Source: CAVPCY01 sp963770765 (GTDB lineage: Bacteria > Actinomycetota > Coriobacteriia > Anaerosomatales > PHET01). Taken from it: a DNA stretch of 64,000 nucleotides. This document shows, piece after piece, positions 53,840 to 63,135 of this stretch. The first letter of the stretch is position 1. Every line of letters starts with the position of its first letter. Position numbers and translations under genes: made by a program. The stretch is taken from NCBI GenBank assembly GCA_963770765.1, contig CAVYQS010000007.1, positions 124,001-188,000 of the forward strand, in the 5' to 3' direction. The notes beneath the pieces are model-generated. The model was not told where the DNA came from. It did no database searches and saw only the letters and a program-made list of their open reading frames with translations.

Positions 53840-55003
53840 CTACTCCCTTCCCTCGGCGTAGGCGTCGTAGAGCCGCCAGAACAGGCCCTGGCGCCGCGTG
53901 TCGTGGTAGGCGGCCCGGCGCATCTCGTGGTGCGCCCGAGAGTGCTCGCCCTCTGCCAGCAGCACCGCGGCCAGTCCGAACCGCGCCCGCACGAGCGTCG
54001 GGTCGAGTTCGACCGCCCTGAGGTACGCCGTCATCGCATCGCCGTAGCGCTGTAGGCCCAGCAGAGACTCGGCGTTGAGCACGTGGGGCATCGGGTGGTC
54101 GGGGACCGCGGCGGCGAGTGCGCCGAAGACCCGGGCGGCATTGCGGCTCAGCCCCGGGCGCTTCGCGAACGCGGCACCGAGCACGTAGACCGCGGTCGGA
54201 GTCTTCGTCGAGATGGCCAGAGCGCGCAACGCGACCGCCATGGCCTCGTTCACGGAGTCTTGCTTGAGATACAGGTAACCGGCCAGCGCGAGCGCCTGCG
54301 CATCGTCCGGGTCCTCATCGAGCACCAGCCGTATCAGGTCCATCGCCGAGAAGTAGTCCTCCTCGAAGGCGAGTGCGAACGCGGCGTCGAGTCGGCTCGC
54401 CCGGTCGGGAGCGACGTCGGCGGGGTCGGGAGCGGCCGTGCCGTCGTCGTAGACGTCGGCCAGCGCGAAGTAGAAGTCGTCTTGGCTCGGGTCGAGCTCG
54501 CCGGCCTTGCGGAAGCCCGGCAGCGCCGTGGCCATGCCCTCGCGCTTGAGCGCGGCGACGGCGAGGTTGTACATAGCGCGCGCCTCGAGCGGATCGAGCT
54601 CGAGCGCGCGCCTCCACGCGTCGATGGCCTCCTGTTCGAACTCGGCGGCCGCGAACGCCTCGCCCAGCTGCACATGAGCGGTCACCAGGTCGGGTACCAC
54701 CTCGGCGAGCTCGTGCCACACCAGGATCGACTGGTCCCACATCCCCCCGCGCCGGTCGTAGGCGAGGCCGAGCGACAGGTATGCGGGAGCACAGTCGGGA
54801 TCGAGCTCGATCGCCTGCGATGCGGTGCGGATCGCCTCTTCGTAGAAGTCCCCGGTGAGGAACAGTTCGGAGAGAAGCGCGTGGACCAGAGGGTCCGACG
54901 CGTCGACGCTCAGCGCTTCGTAGCAGGCATCGACCGCAGGAGCGACGTGACCCTGCCGAGCCAGACCCTCGGCGAGCAGCACGTGTCTGCCCCGCGGCGT
55001 CAC
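53840..55003 (-). CDS. Cytoplasmic TPR protein
   Basis: 387 residues of tandem tetratricopeptide repeats from end to end (about ten; for example A-I-E-L-D-P-D-C-A-P-A-Y-L-S-L-G-L-A), with no signal peptide or membrane helix. It overlaps the B12-binding gene by four bases and precedes the glycosidase-like gene by 5. Likely a protein-interaction scaffold for those partners. Confidence 0.75.
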   Translation of the reverse strand: MTPRGRHVLLAEGLARQGHVAPAVDACYEALSVDASDPLVHALLSELFLTGDFYEEAIRTASQAIELDPDCAPAYLSLGLAYDRRGGMWDQSILVWHELAEVVPDLVTAHVQLGEAFAAAEFEQEAIDAWRRALELDPLEARAMYNLAVAALKREGMATALPGFRKAGELDPSQDDFYFALADVYDDGTAAPDPADVAPDRASRLDAAFALAFEEDYFSAMDLIRLVLDEDPDDAQALALAGYLYLKQDSVNEAMAVALRALAISTKTPTAVYVLGAAFAKRPGLSRNAARVFGALAAAVPDHPMPHVLNAESLLGLQRYGDAMTAYLRAVELDPTLVRARFGLAAVLLAEGEHSRAHHEMRRAAYHDTRRQGLFWRLYDAYAEGRE

Positions 55004-55653
55004 GAGGCCGCACCGGTCTTGGCGGCCGCCTTCTTCACGAGCTTGAGCGCGCCTTCCGCACCGCGGACGACGCCGTTTGCGCCCACCGCCTTGGCGAGGC
55101 GCACATCGGCCCAGAACGGACCTCCCGAGACCAGCAGCACGAGGTCCTCTCGGCCGCCCGCCCGGAACATCTCGCGAACGCGCGACACACTCGTCGCCGA
55201 CGAGACCGTCTGCGCGAACACGATCACGATACGCGCGCCGGTCTCCTCGGCACGCTCCAGGAACTCGGCCGGGCGCACGTCGGTGCCGAGGTCGATGACC
55301 CGGTGCCCCGCTTCCTTGAGGGCGGCGGCGGCGATGTCCTTATCGATCGCGTGAAGGTCGCGGTGCATCGCGCCCACCAGCACGGTGATACCCGAGTCCT
55401 GGGCCGCCGAGGGGGTGGTGACGAAGCTCGTGATCTGCTCGGCGACCACCGCCGCTTGCGTGAACGCGTACTCGTCGATCGCCCCGCTCGCCCACGCCCC
55501 TCCGAGAAGCGCCATCGCCGGCGCGAAGAGCTGGTCGAACAGCTTGGCTTGCGGCACACCTCCGGCACGCGCCTTCTCGATGACGGTGATCGCGTGGGCG
55601 GGGTCCTGACTGACGAAGGCCTGGTAGAGCTGGGCCGAAGCATCGTTTGCCAC
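55000..55653 (-). CDS. B12-binding domain protein with degenerate DxHxxG motif
   Basis: 217 residues. A helical cap domain (about 5-85) with A-L-L-G-G-A-W-A-S-G and a Rossmann-like domain (about 88-205) are typical of cobalamin-binding proteins of the methyltransferase type. The DxHxxG loop reads D-L-H-A-I-D: Asp and His are kept but the Gly is Asp. The nucleotide-tail motif V-S-G-G-P-F is present. Perhaps a cobalamin sensor, or a protein that lost the ligand. No regulator DNA-binding domain is attached. Confidence 0.72.
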   Translation of the reverse strand: MANDASAQLYQAFVSQDPAHAITVIEKARAGGVPQAKLFDQLFAPAMALLGGAWASGAIDEYAFTQAAVVAEQITSFVTTPSAAQDSGITVLVGAMHRDLHAIDKDIAAAALKEAGHRVIDLGTDVRPAEFLERAEETGARIVIVFAQTVSSATSVSRVREMFRAGGREDLVLLVSGGPFWADVRLAKAVGANGVVRGAEGALKLVKKAAAKTGAAS

Positions 55654-55780
55654 GTTCCGCCAGACCTCCTCTCGCCCGAAAAGCGTCCTGTGCCTGCCGC
55701 GTATCGCTCACGGTGCGCTCAAGTATCGCACTCGCCGTGCTCTCGCTCCATGCCGTACATCACGAAACCGAGGGCGGGTG

Positions 55781-55867
55781 TGGTGGCGGCGGTGGGATTC
55801 GAACCCACAAACCCCGAGGGGTCAGCGGATTTTAAGTCCGCCTCCTGTGCCGTTCGGATACGCCGCC
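55781..55867 (-). tRNA. tRNA-Leu (UAA)
   Basis: 87 nt: acceptor GGCGGCG, anticodon loop CTTAAAA with TAA, a long class II variable arm (TGACCCCTCGGGGTT), T loop TTCGAAT and encoded CCA. The only ordinary tRNA in the window. Confidence 0.95.
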
Positions 55868-55923
55868 GTTCGCTCACATCGTCCCGCCACCGGCCAAGCC
55901 GCGCTTCCGCTGTGCTCGACAGG

Positions 55924-56875
55924 CTATTCCCGCAGGTCGTGATAGGTCTCCAGAAGTATCCCATAGAGGAGGTCGTGCTCGCTCACGATCATGTGGTCCA
56001 GACCCGAGAGCGCCAGGACGGTCTCGAAGATGAGTGTGCCCGCCACGATGACCCCCGCACGCTCCGGATGCAGTCCCACCACCCGGCGGCGCTTCGCGAG
56101 CGGGAGAGCCGGCCAGCATCTCGAGCAGATCCGACAGCTGCGAGCCCGAGAGTTCGAACCCGTGGACCCGGGCCGGATCGTAGGTCGCGAGCCCGAGCTC
56201 GATCGCGGCCAGCGAGGTCGCGGTGCCGGCCAGGCCGATCAGCTCGCGGGGTCGCTCGTCGAGCCGGGCGAAGTAGCCGCGAAGCTCGGAAGCGGCCCAC
56301 GAGCCCGCAGCGCCCAGCTCGGCGCGCGTGGGCGGGTCGGAGTGCAAGAACAGCTCGGTCATCCTGCGACTGCCCACGTCGATCGAGCGCGCGACGTCGA
56401 TCCGGCCCGTGCGCTCGCCGTTCTCCACGGCCACACACCCGGAGATCAGCTCGGTGGAACCGCCCCCACAGTCCACGACCAGGAGCCCCTCGCCCGTGCG
56501 CTGCGCCGTGGCGCCCCTGAACGACAGCTCCGCTTCGCGGCCACCGCTGATGATCTCGAGCGCGATGCCCTCGGATTCGATCCTGCGCACGAAATCGGGG
56601 CCGTTCTCGGCATCGCGGCTCGCGCTGGTGGCGAACGCCGAGTAGCGCTCCACGCCGAGTTCGGCCATCGTCGCAGCGTAGTGGCGTACAACCGTGGCGA
56701 CCCGCTCGATGGCCTCGGGGGAGAGCCGCCCGGACGATGTCACCCCCTCGCCCAGCTGCGTGATATCGGTCGACCTGCCGACCTCTATGATCGACTCGCT
56801 GCTCACGTCGGCCACGAGCAGGCGGGTCGTGACGGTGCCGATGTCTATCGCGGCGAGGCGGTGCCCCGTGCCCAT
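55924..56875 (-). CDS. ppx: Exopolyphosphatase / (p)ppGpp phosphatase (Ppx/GppA), frame break near 56108
   Basis: About 317 residues. The actin-like fold shows A-A-I-D-I-G-T-V-T-T-R-L-L, T-S-A-S-R-D-A-E-N, V-V-D-C-G-G-G-S-T-E and G-L-A-G-T-A-T-S-L-A. Near 56108 the frame moves; the correct end is L-H-P-E-R-A-G-V-I-V-A-G-T...S-E-H-D-L-L-Y-G-I, typical of the family, with stop at 55924. It hydrolyses polyphosphate or pppGpp. It lies two bases after DUF501, as in other actinobacteria. Confidence 0.88.
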
Positions 56876-56877
56876 GA

Positions 56878-57402
56878 TCACTCCCGCGTGTTCGGTGGAC
56901 CCATCAGTGTCTTGCACCTCTGGTTCGAACACTGGTAACCCACCTGATCCAGTACCTCGCGACCGATGGGATCTCCCAGCCGTACGAGCTCGATCGCGGC
57001 ATGCGCGTGGAGGCACTTCACGCCCAGCGGATCGCGCTGACCGGCCAGCCCCACATCGGCGCACGCATCCTCGCCGCCGCTCTCCATGCGGCGCGCCTCG
57101 CGGAGCCGCTCGTCGGTGCGGTGCAACGCCTCCGCCAGCTGCTCGTCTGCGGCAACGTCTCGGGCGAAGTCCGCGACGGCCCCGGAAGACTCCAAGGCCG
57201 AGATCCTCTCGGTGAGGAAGGGACACGTCAGCCACACCAGGTTCGGAAACGGTGTTCCGTCCGCGAGCAGCGAGGGGGACGCGATCGTGGTCGGATACCC
57301 CCAGCGGCAACGCGATGACACCCGCCACGGGTCCCTGGGCTCGCGCCGCAGTTGCGCTGTCACGACACGCTTCTGCGCCTCGGTGTGCTCGTCGGGGTTC
57401 AC
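56878..57402 (-). CDS. DUF501 protein
   Basis: 174 residues from a GTG overlapping the FtsB-like stop (GTGA). The family pattern R-E-P-R-D-P-W-R-V, C-R-W-G-Y-P-T-T-I, V-W-L-T-C-P-F-L and the late V-K-C-L-H-A-H is intact. DUF501 genes stand between ftsB/divIC and ppx in actinobacteria; the biochemical role is unknown. Confidence 0.92.
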   Translation of the reverse strand: MNPDEHTEAQKRVVTAQLRREPRDPWRVSSRCRWGYPTTIASPSLLADGTPFPNLVWLTCPFLTERISALESSGAVADFARDVAADEQLAEALHRTDERLREARRMESGGEDACADVGLAGQRDPLGVKCLHAHAAIELVRLGDPIGREVLDQVGYQCSNQRCKTLMGPPNTRE

Positions 57403-57962
57403 TGCACGCCGAAGACGAGGTCGAGGAAGGCGGTCCATGGCCCGGCGGGTTGCTCGGCGGCGTGGGCGCTGTCTATCTCGGGGGCGGCCAGGGCCGCGGA
57501 TGCTTCTGCGGCCGTGTTGCCGTCGACGACCACGACCACGTTCTCGCCCTTCTTGACCAGACCGAGCTGGCTGCGAGCGTAGTCCTCGACCCCCTCGGGC
57601 GTCCTGAGCCGATCGACCTGTTTGCGGAGCCGGTCGTTCCGCGCCTGCAGCGATGCGAGTTCGGAACTCAGGCGGGCCTTCTCGCGCGTCTCTCGGTACT
57701 GGACGCGCGCCACGGGGTAGTAGGTCCAGGCGAACACCGCGAGCAGCGCCACGACCGTCGCCGGCACGACCCACCAGCGGCTCGGGTCCGCCGGCCTCTT
57801 GGTCTTCTTGACCGGTGCGCGGGTGCCTGCGGGACGACGCTTGGCCGCCGAAGCGCCTCGCGCCGATGAGGCACGTGAAGAAGACGACGCGCGCGAACCA
57901 CCCTTGGCGGATGATCGCCTCGTCGTCGCTGAAGCCCCGGTGCGCGTTTTCCTCGGTGCCAT
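57399..57962 (-). CDS. Septum formation initiator, FtsB/DivIC family
   Basis: 187 residues. A long basic, Ser/Ala-rich N-terminus (1-75) precedes one membrane helix (W-W-V-V-P-A-T-V-V-A-L-L-A-V-F-A-W) and an outside coiled coil (L-S-S-E-L-A-S-L-Q-A-R-N-D-R-L-R-K-Q) with Y-A-R-S-Q-L-G-L-V-K-K-G-E. Acts in the divisome with FtsL/FtsQ-like partners. Start 57962 has AGGGG five bases before it. Confidence 0.88.
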   Translation of the reverse strand: MAPRKTRTGASATTRRSSAKGGSRASSSSRASSARGASAAKRRPAGTRAPVKKTKRPADPSRWWVVPATVVALLAVFAWTYYPVARVQYRETREKARLSSELASLQARNDRLRKQVDRLRTPEGVEDYARSQLGLVKKGENVVVVVDGNTAAEASAALAAPEIDSAHAAEQPAGPWTAFLDLVFGVQ

Positions 57963-58110
57963 GAGCCCCTGAGAAGGTCTGTGTGCAGGCCAGCGGAACA
58001 AGCTTCCGAACCGTGCGGTCCGAACGCCTGCATCCTAGCACTTCACGCATCGCATGTCGCCTAGACGTCTACCTGAGGCTTAAGGATACGAACGTCTGTT
58101 CGATGCCCCC

Positions 58111-59505
58111 TCAGACCGTGCGCACATGGACGAAGTCCGTTCCTCCGGGCGTACGGGTGGCGAGCCCGGCGGTGATCGCGAGGCGCTGGCCCGGTTTCGC
58201 GTAACCCGCGTCGCGCACCGCGGCTGTGACGCTGTCGAGCAGAGCGCTGGTCTCCACCGAGAACGGGATCTCCAGCGCGTGAACGCCCCACGCCAGCGCG
58301 AGGCGGCGCACCACATGGGAGAAGGGCGTCGCCGCGACGATCCGAGCCTCCGGCCGGTAGCGCGCGACGGCGAGGGCAGTGGCTCCGGACTGCGTGAGCG
58401 TCACGATCGCGGCGACGTGCAGGTCTTGCGCCAGTTCGCTCACGACCGCGCTCACGGCTGCCTGAACATCGTCGCCGCTCTCGCCACGCGGCGGGCGCGG
58501 TGGTGGCCAGGCCTCCTCGGCGGTCAGCGCGATACGCGCCATCGTGTTCACCGACTCGACCGGGTAGGCCCCGACAGCGGTCTCACCTGAGAGCATCACG
58601 GCGTCGGCGCGATTGAAGATGGCGTTGGCGACATCGCTCGCCTCGGCTCTCGTGGGACGCGGCCTGCTGCGCATCGAGTCGAGCATCTCGGTGGCGATCA
58701 CAACCGGCTTGCCCGCAGCGCGGGCGGCGGCGACGATCCTGCGCTGCAGCACGGGCACCTGCTCCGGCGAGGTCTCGACGCCCAGGTCGCCGCGGGCGAC
58801 CATCACCGCATCGGCCGCCGAGACGATCGCGTCGATCTCGGTTGCCGCCTCGTGCTTCTCGATCTTGGCTACGATGGGAATCGGGCGCACCACCATGCAG
58901 GCGCGAAGGTCCTCGACGTCCTGAGCAGCACGGACGAAGCTCTGGCCTATCCAGTCGACATCGGCCCCCATCGCCCACTCCAGCACGTCTTTGTCGTAGG
59001 GCGTGATCGCCTCGACCGAGAGCGTGACGCCCGGGACATTGACGCCCTTGTGCGCCGAGAGCGGACCTCCGGTCACGACCTTCGTGAGGACCTCTCCGTC
59101 GCCGGCGGATTCGACGACGAGTTCGATACGTCCGTCATCGATGAGCACCCGATCGCCAGGACCCACGTCGTCTGCGAGCCCCGGATACGAGATGCAGGCC
59201 TTGTCCCGGTCGCCGCGGCAGTCGCTCGACAGCAGTCGGAACGCCGAGCCCGCCATGAGCTCGGTCCCCGGGGCGACCTCGCCGACGCGGATCTTGGGAC
59301 CGGGCAGGTCGACGAGAACGCCGATCTCCCTACCCGCGGAGGCAGCGACCTCCCGAGCGGCATACAGCCGCTCGGCCAGCTCGGCGGTGCTGGAATGGGC
59401 GGCGTTGAGCCTGACGACATCGACTCCGGCCGAGATGATGCCGGCCAGAACGCCGGGCGCATCGGTAGCGGGGCCGAGTGTCGCGATGATCTTGGTGCGG
59501 CGCAT
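58111..59505 (-). CDS. pyk: Pyruvate kinase
   Basis: 464 residues with R-R-T-K-I-I-A-T-L-G-P-A near the start, D-L-P-G-P-K-I-R, M-V-A-R-G-D-L-G-V-E and A-T-E-M-L-D-S-M. The C-terminal allosteric domain is present but no PEP-utiliser extension. Last step of glycolysis; monocistronic here, with enolase 1.5 kb away. Confidence 0.94.
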   Translation of the reverse strand: MRRTKIIATLGPATDAPGVLAGIISAGVDVVRLNAAHSSTAELAERLYAAREVAASAGREIGVLVDLPGPKIRVGEVAPGTELMAGSAFRLLSSDCRGDRDKACISYPGLADDVGPGDRVLIDDGRIELVVESAGDGEVLTKVVTGGPLSAHKGVNVPGVTLSVEAITPYDKDVLEWAMGADVDWIGQSFVRAAQDVEDLRACMVVRPIPIVAKIEKHEAATEIDAIVSAADAVMVARGDLGVETSPEQVPVLQRRIVAAARAAGKPVVIATEMLDSMRSRPRPTRAEASDVANAIFNRADAVMLSGETAVGAYPVESVNTMARIALTAEEAWPPPRPPRGESGDDVQAAVSAVVSELAQDLHVAAIVTLTQSGATALAVARYRPEARIVAATPFSHVVRRLALAWGVHALEIPFSVETSALLDSVTAAVRDAGYAKPGQRLAITAGLATRTPGGTDFVHVRTV

Positions 59506-59646
59506 GAGAGGACCCTCCTCCAAGCAGGCACGACTGCCTGCTTCACAGTAGGTACCCGAGGAGTGAGCTGGCGGCACTCGCGGCGGCGAGCGGAGACGAG
59601 CGTGGCGACGACACGTCGGCCGAGTGTGCCGGCGGTCACGGTGGTT

Positions 59647-60057
59647 CTACGCCGGAGGCTCTTCAGATCCGGTCTCCTCCGGTGGCGAAGATGCGGGCGC
59701 GGACCGCACGGCCGGCGGCGCCGAGCGCCTGCTGATCCCGCGAGAGATCGAGTTGAGGACACTGCCGATGATCCACGCGAGCACCGAGTACGCGGCGATG
59801 GCGAACAGCGCGGTCCAGCTGATCTCGCCACCGCTGGTGAGCTCGGTGGGCTCAAGCATGCCGATGAACGGCTGCGAGAACCTCAGCCCCGCCTCGTAGA
59901 TGAAGGCGACGAAGCTGGCCTCGGCGCTGGCATCGAACATGAGCAGGAAGAACGCGAAGGCGATCACGATGACTGCCGCCGAGGCGAGCATGTAGACGAG
60001 CCACACGATCGCCCTGAGGATCTTGAGGCCCATCACCTGTGCGGAGTCGTCGCTCAT
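59647..60057 (-). CDS. DUF4282-like small membrane protein
   Basis: 136 residues with two hydrophobic helices (L-V-Y-M-L-A-S-A-A-V-I-V-I-A and F-A-I-A-A-Y-S-V-L-A-W-I-I-G) and a Pro/Ser/Glu-rich C-terminal tail. Similar in size and layout to DUF4282 or YggT-like proteins, but the assignment is not firm. ATG 60057 lies behind AAGGGG. Confidence 0.6.
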   Translation of the reverse strand: MSDDSAQVMGLKILRAIVWLVYMLASAAVIVIAFAFFLLMFDASAEASFVAFIYEAGLRFSQPFIGMLEPTELTSGGEISWTALFAIAAYSVLAWIIGSVLNSISRGISRRSAPPAVRSAPASSPPEETGSEEPPA

Positions 60058-60117
60058 CGTGGCCCCCTTCTCGGCGCAGCCCACTACCGCGCATGGGTCT
60101 AGGTTACCCCAGCCCGG

Positions 60118-61017
60118 CTACTCCCCCACCCGCGGGAGCCTCACGAGCTGGATGCCCTCGTCCGAGCGACGCACCGTGACTTCGTCTCGGGCGAGCCTGT
60201 GCGCGGCCGTGCGCAGGTTGCCGTAAAGGCGGTCGAGACCCTCGAGCTCGGTTCTGAACAGGATCGCGCGGTCGGTACTGCTGAGGAAGTAGCGCACCAG
60301 ACGAGTCGCCGTCCCACGAGGCGCGGGGAACGGAACGTCGACCACTCTCGCCTCGAGCTCCCAGGCGGCGTGGCTTTCGAGCTGCGGAAGCCAGCCGGCA
60401 ACGCCGGCGGTCAGCACGACCGCCCGGCGCGGCTCGGCGGGCGGCTCGCACTTCTCGGTGACGAGGCGCAGGGTGACGGCGAAGCCCTGTGCGGCGGCTG
60501 CCCGTGCCAGGAACGCCCACTCCAGGGAGCTGTCGTCGTCGAGCATCATCACCACTCTGTCGTCGACGTGAGTGGCGAGGACGTGGAGCAGCCGCAGAAG
60601 GCCGGTGCCCCGCCGCGGGGTGAAGGTGACGACCGCAACGTCGACGCGCAGATCGTGGAGCAGGTCTTCCGCCATGCCCTGCACGACCCGGAAGTTGGGG
60701 GCCTCAGCGACCTCCTTCGCCAGAAGATGCCGCAGCATGCCGGGGCTCGGCTCAAGCGCGATCAGGTTTCCGGAGTGGGCAAGCAGGGCGGGCGTCACGA
60801 GCCCGGTGGCCGCACCGACCTCGAGGATCCGACCCCCCTGCGGAACCTCCTCGAGGAGCGTCTCGACGAGCCCCGGGAATACCCGGTCGATGCCGAACTC
60901 GTAGTCGTACTGGTTGGCGATCCGGTCGCGACGCTCCAGCGTCGTCTCCAGCGGGACCCCGAAGTGCTCGAGGTCTCCCGGAGACTGCGACGTCTTGCGG
61001 CTTTCCGAACAGCTCAC
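60118..61017 (-). CDS. SAM-dependent methyltransferase
   Basis: About 299 residues. Class I methyltransferase fold with I-L-E-V-G-A-A-T-G-L-V-T (SAM site), then L-I-A-L-E-P-S-P-G-M. The second half is a separate alpha/beta region ending R-L-P-R-V-G-E. Substrate unknown. The start is uncertain; GTG 61017 is used because it lies just after the enolase stop. Confidence 0.7.
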   Translation of the reverse strand: MSCSESRKTSQSPGDLEHFGVPLETTLERRDRIANQYDYEFGIDRVFPGLVETLLEEVPQGGRILEVGAATGLVTPALLAHSGNLIALEPSPGMLRHLLAKEVAEAPNFRVVQGMAEDLLHDLRVDVAVVTFTPRRGTGLLRLLHVLATHVDDRVVMMLDDDSSLEWAFLARAAAAQGFAVTLRLVTEKCEPPAEPRRAVVLTAGVAGWLPQLESHAAWELEARVVDVPFPAPRGTATRLVRYFLSSTDRAILFRTELEGLDRLYGNLRTAAHRLARDEVTVRRSDEGIQLVRLPRVGE

Positions 61018-61039
61018 CTGCGTGTCCAACCTGAAGGGG

Positions 61040-62332
61040 TCAGGGCCTGATGTTGTAGAACGCGTCGGCGCCCGCGTAATCGCCCGACTCGGCGAGTTCT
61101 TCTTCGATACGAAGCAGGCGATTGTACTTGGCGACGCGGTCACTACGCGCCGGAGCTCCGGTCTTGATCTGACCCGCATTGGTCGCGACCGCCAGGTCGG
61201 CGATCGTCGTGTCCTCGGTCTCGCCCGAACGGTGCGAGATCACGCACGAGTAGCCCGCCCGTTTCGCCATCTCGATGCAGTCGAGCGTCTCGGTCAGCGA
61301 CCCGATCTGGTTGAGCTTGATGAGGATGGAGTTGGCGACCCCCCTGTCGATGCCGCGGGCGAGCCTCTCCGGGTTGGTGACGAACAGATCGTCGCCCACG
61401 AGCTGGATCTTCGAGCCGAGCCGATCGGTGAGCAGCTTCCAGCCGTCCCAGTCCTCCTCGGCCATGCCGTCTTCGAGCGAGATGATGGGGTAGCGCTCCG
61501 CGAGGTCGGCCCAGAAGTCGACCATCTGTGCCGATGAGAGCTCGCGTCCCTCTCCGGCCAGCACGTAGACGCCACGGTCGGCGTCGAAGAACTCGGTCGC
61601 AGCCGGATCGAGGGCGATCATCACCTGATCGCCGGGGGTGTATCCCGCGGCCTTGACGGCCTCGACCACGAGCGCGAGGGCCGCTTCGTTGCTCTCGAGG
61701 TCGGGTGCGAAGCCGCCCTCGTCGCCCACGCCGGTGCCAAGACCACGGTCTTGAAGGACCTTCTTCAGGGTGTGGTAGATCTCGGCGCACCAGCGCAGGC
61801 CCTCTGCGAAGGTGGGGGCTCCGACGGGCATGACCATGAACTCCTGCAAGTCGACGTTGTTGTCGGCGTGCGCGCCGCCGTTGAGGATGTTCATCATGGG
61901 CACCGGCAGCACGTGTGCGTTGGCGCCGCCGATGTAGCTGTACAGGGTGAGCTCAGTGGACTCTGCGGCGGCTTTCGCACACGCCAGCGATACACCGAGG
62001 ATCGCGTTGGCCCCCAGCTTCCCCTTGTTCGCGGTGCCGTCGACCTCGAGCAACACAGCGTCGACCGCCCGCTGGTCGCTGGCGTCGAGGCCCACGATCT
62101 CCTCGGCGATCACGGTGTTCACGTTCTCGACCGCGGTACGGACGCCCTTGCCCATGTAGCGCGCGGTATCGCCGTCGCGAAGCTCCACCGCCTCGAACGC
62201 GCCCGTGGATGCGCCCGACGGCACCGCCGCTCGGCCGAAGCTGCCGTCATCGAGGGCGACCTCGACTTCGACCGTGGGATTGCCACGAGAATCGAGGATC
62301 TCCCGGGCGTAGATGTCGATGATGTTGCTCAT
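61040..62332 (-). CDS. eno: Enolase
   Basis: 430 residues with complete motifs: A-R-E-I-L-D-S-R-G-N-P-T-V-E, G-A-S-T-G, V-G-D-E-G-G-F-A-P and S-H-R-S-G-E-T-E-D. Converts 2-phosphoglycerate to PEP. Its start overlaps the mazG stop by four bases. Typical length and sequence. Confidence 0.96.
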   Translation of the reverse strand: MSNIIDIYAREILDSRGNPTVEVEVALDDGSFGRAAVPSGASTGAFEAVELRDGDTARYMGKGVRTAVENVNTVIAEEIVGLDASDQRAVDAVLLEVDGTANKGKLGANAILGVSLACAKAAAESTELTLYSYIGGANAHVLPVPMMNILNGGAHADNNVDLQEFMVMPVGAPTFAEGLRWCAEIYHTLKKVLQDRGLGTGVGDEGGFAPDLESNEAALALVVEAVKAAGYTPGDQVMIALDPAATEFFDADRGVYVLAGEGRELSSAQMVDFWADLAERYPIISLEDGMAEEDWDGWKLLTDRLGSKIQLVGDDLFVTNPERLARGIDRGVANSILIKLNQIGSLTETLDCIEMAKRAGYSCVISHRSGETEDTTIADLAVATNAGQIKTGAPARSDRVAKYNRLLRIEEELAESGDYAGADAFYNIRP

Positions 62333-63120
62333 GCTCTCTCCCTCTCCTTGGCGCGCTGCCAGAGCGCTTCTTGCTCGGCCAGCGTCAGGTCCCCTATGTT
62401 CACGCCGGACGCTGCGGCGTCGTGCTCCATCCCGCTCCAGCGCCTGCGGAACTTGTCACAGGTACCGCGCAGTGCCGTCTCAGCGTCGATGCCCTGTTTG
62501 CGCGCGAGGTTCACCACCGTGAACAGAATATCGCCGATCTCCTCGGCGGCCTCGGGGCTTCCGACCTCGGTCTCAGCGAGCTCGGTCACCTCTTCGTTGA
62601 GCTTCTCGATCACGCCATCGAGCGACTCCCACTCGAAGCCCGCCGAGACCGCCTTGCGGGAGATCTTCTGGGCGAGCATCAGCGCCGGCAACGCATGCGG
62701 GACGTCATCGAGCAGCCCTGCGGCCTTCCCCGCCTTCTCGGCGTGTTTGATCCGGTCCCAGTGCACAAGCACCTCGTGCGACGTGCCGGCGACCTCGTCG
62801 CCGAAGACGTGCGGGTGCCGGCGGATGAGCTTGGCCGTGATCCCCGCCACGACCTCGTCGATGAGGAACTCTCCTTCGTCGGCGGCGATCTGAGCGTGAA
62901 GCACCACTTGGAGAAGCACGTCGCCGAGCTCCTCTCGAAGCCCGGCGACATCACTCGTCTCGATAGCGTGGACGGCCTCGTAGGCCTCCTCCACCATGTT
63001 CTTCGCGATCGAGCCGTGCGTCTGTTCGCGGTCCCAGGGGCACCCGTCGGGAGCCCTCAGCCGCGCGATGACCTCCACCAGCTCGTCGAACCCGTGTGCG
63101 TCCACTCCCTGACCGACCAC
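62329..63120 (-). CDS. mazG: Nucleoside triphosphate pyrophosphohydrolase MazG
   Basis: 263 residues with two MazG domains: the first has C-P-W-D-R-E-Q-T-H-G-S-I and E-E-A-Y-E-A, E-E-L-G-D-V-L-L-Q; the second E-E-V-T-E-L and E-E-I-G-D-I-L-F. It removes noncanonical NTPs. The start used is GTG 63120. Confidence 0.92.
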   Translation of the reverse strand: MVGQGVDAHGFDELVEVIARLRAPDGCPWDREQTHGSIAKNMVEEAYEAVHAIETSDVAGLREELGDVLLQVVLHAQIAADEGEFLIDEVVAGITAKLIRRHPHVFGDEVAGTSHEVLVHWDRIKHAEKAGKAAGLLDDVPHALPALMLAQKISRKAVSAGFEWESLDGVIEKLNEEVTELAETEVGSPEAAEEIGDILFTVVNLARKQGIDAETALRGTCDKFRRRWSGMEHDAAASGVNIGDLTLAEQEALWQRAKERERA

Positions 63121-63135
63121 CCCTCGGTCGGCGAT

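Noticed and set aside
51804..55653. Corrinoid methyltransferase operon
   Set aside because: A B12-type domain is present, but no methyltransferase partner is encoded and the DxHxxG loop is altered.
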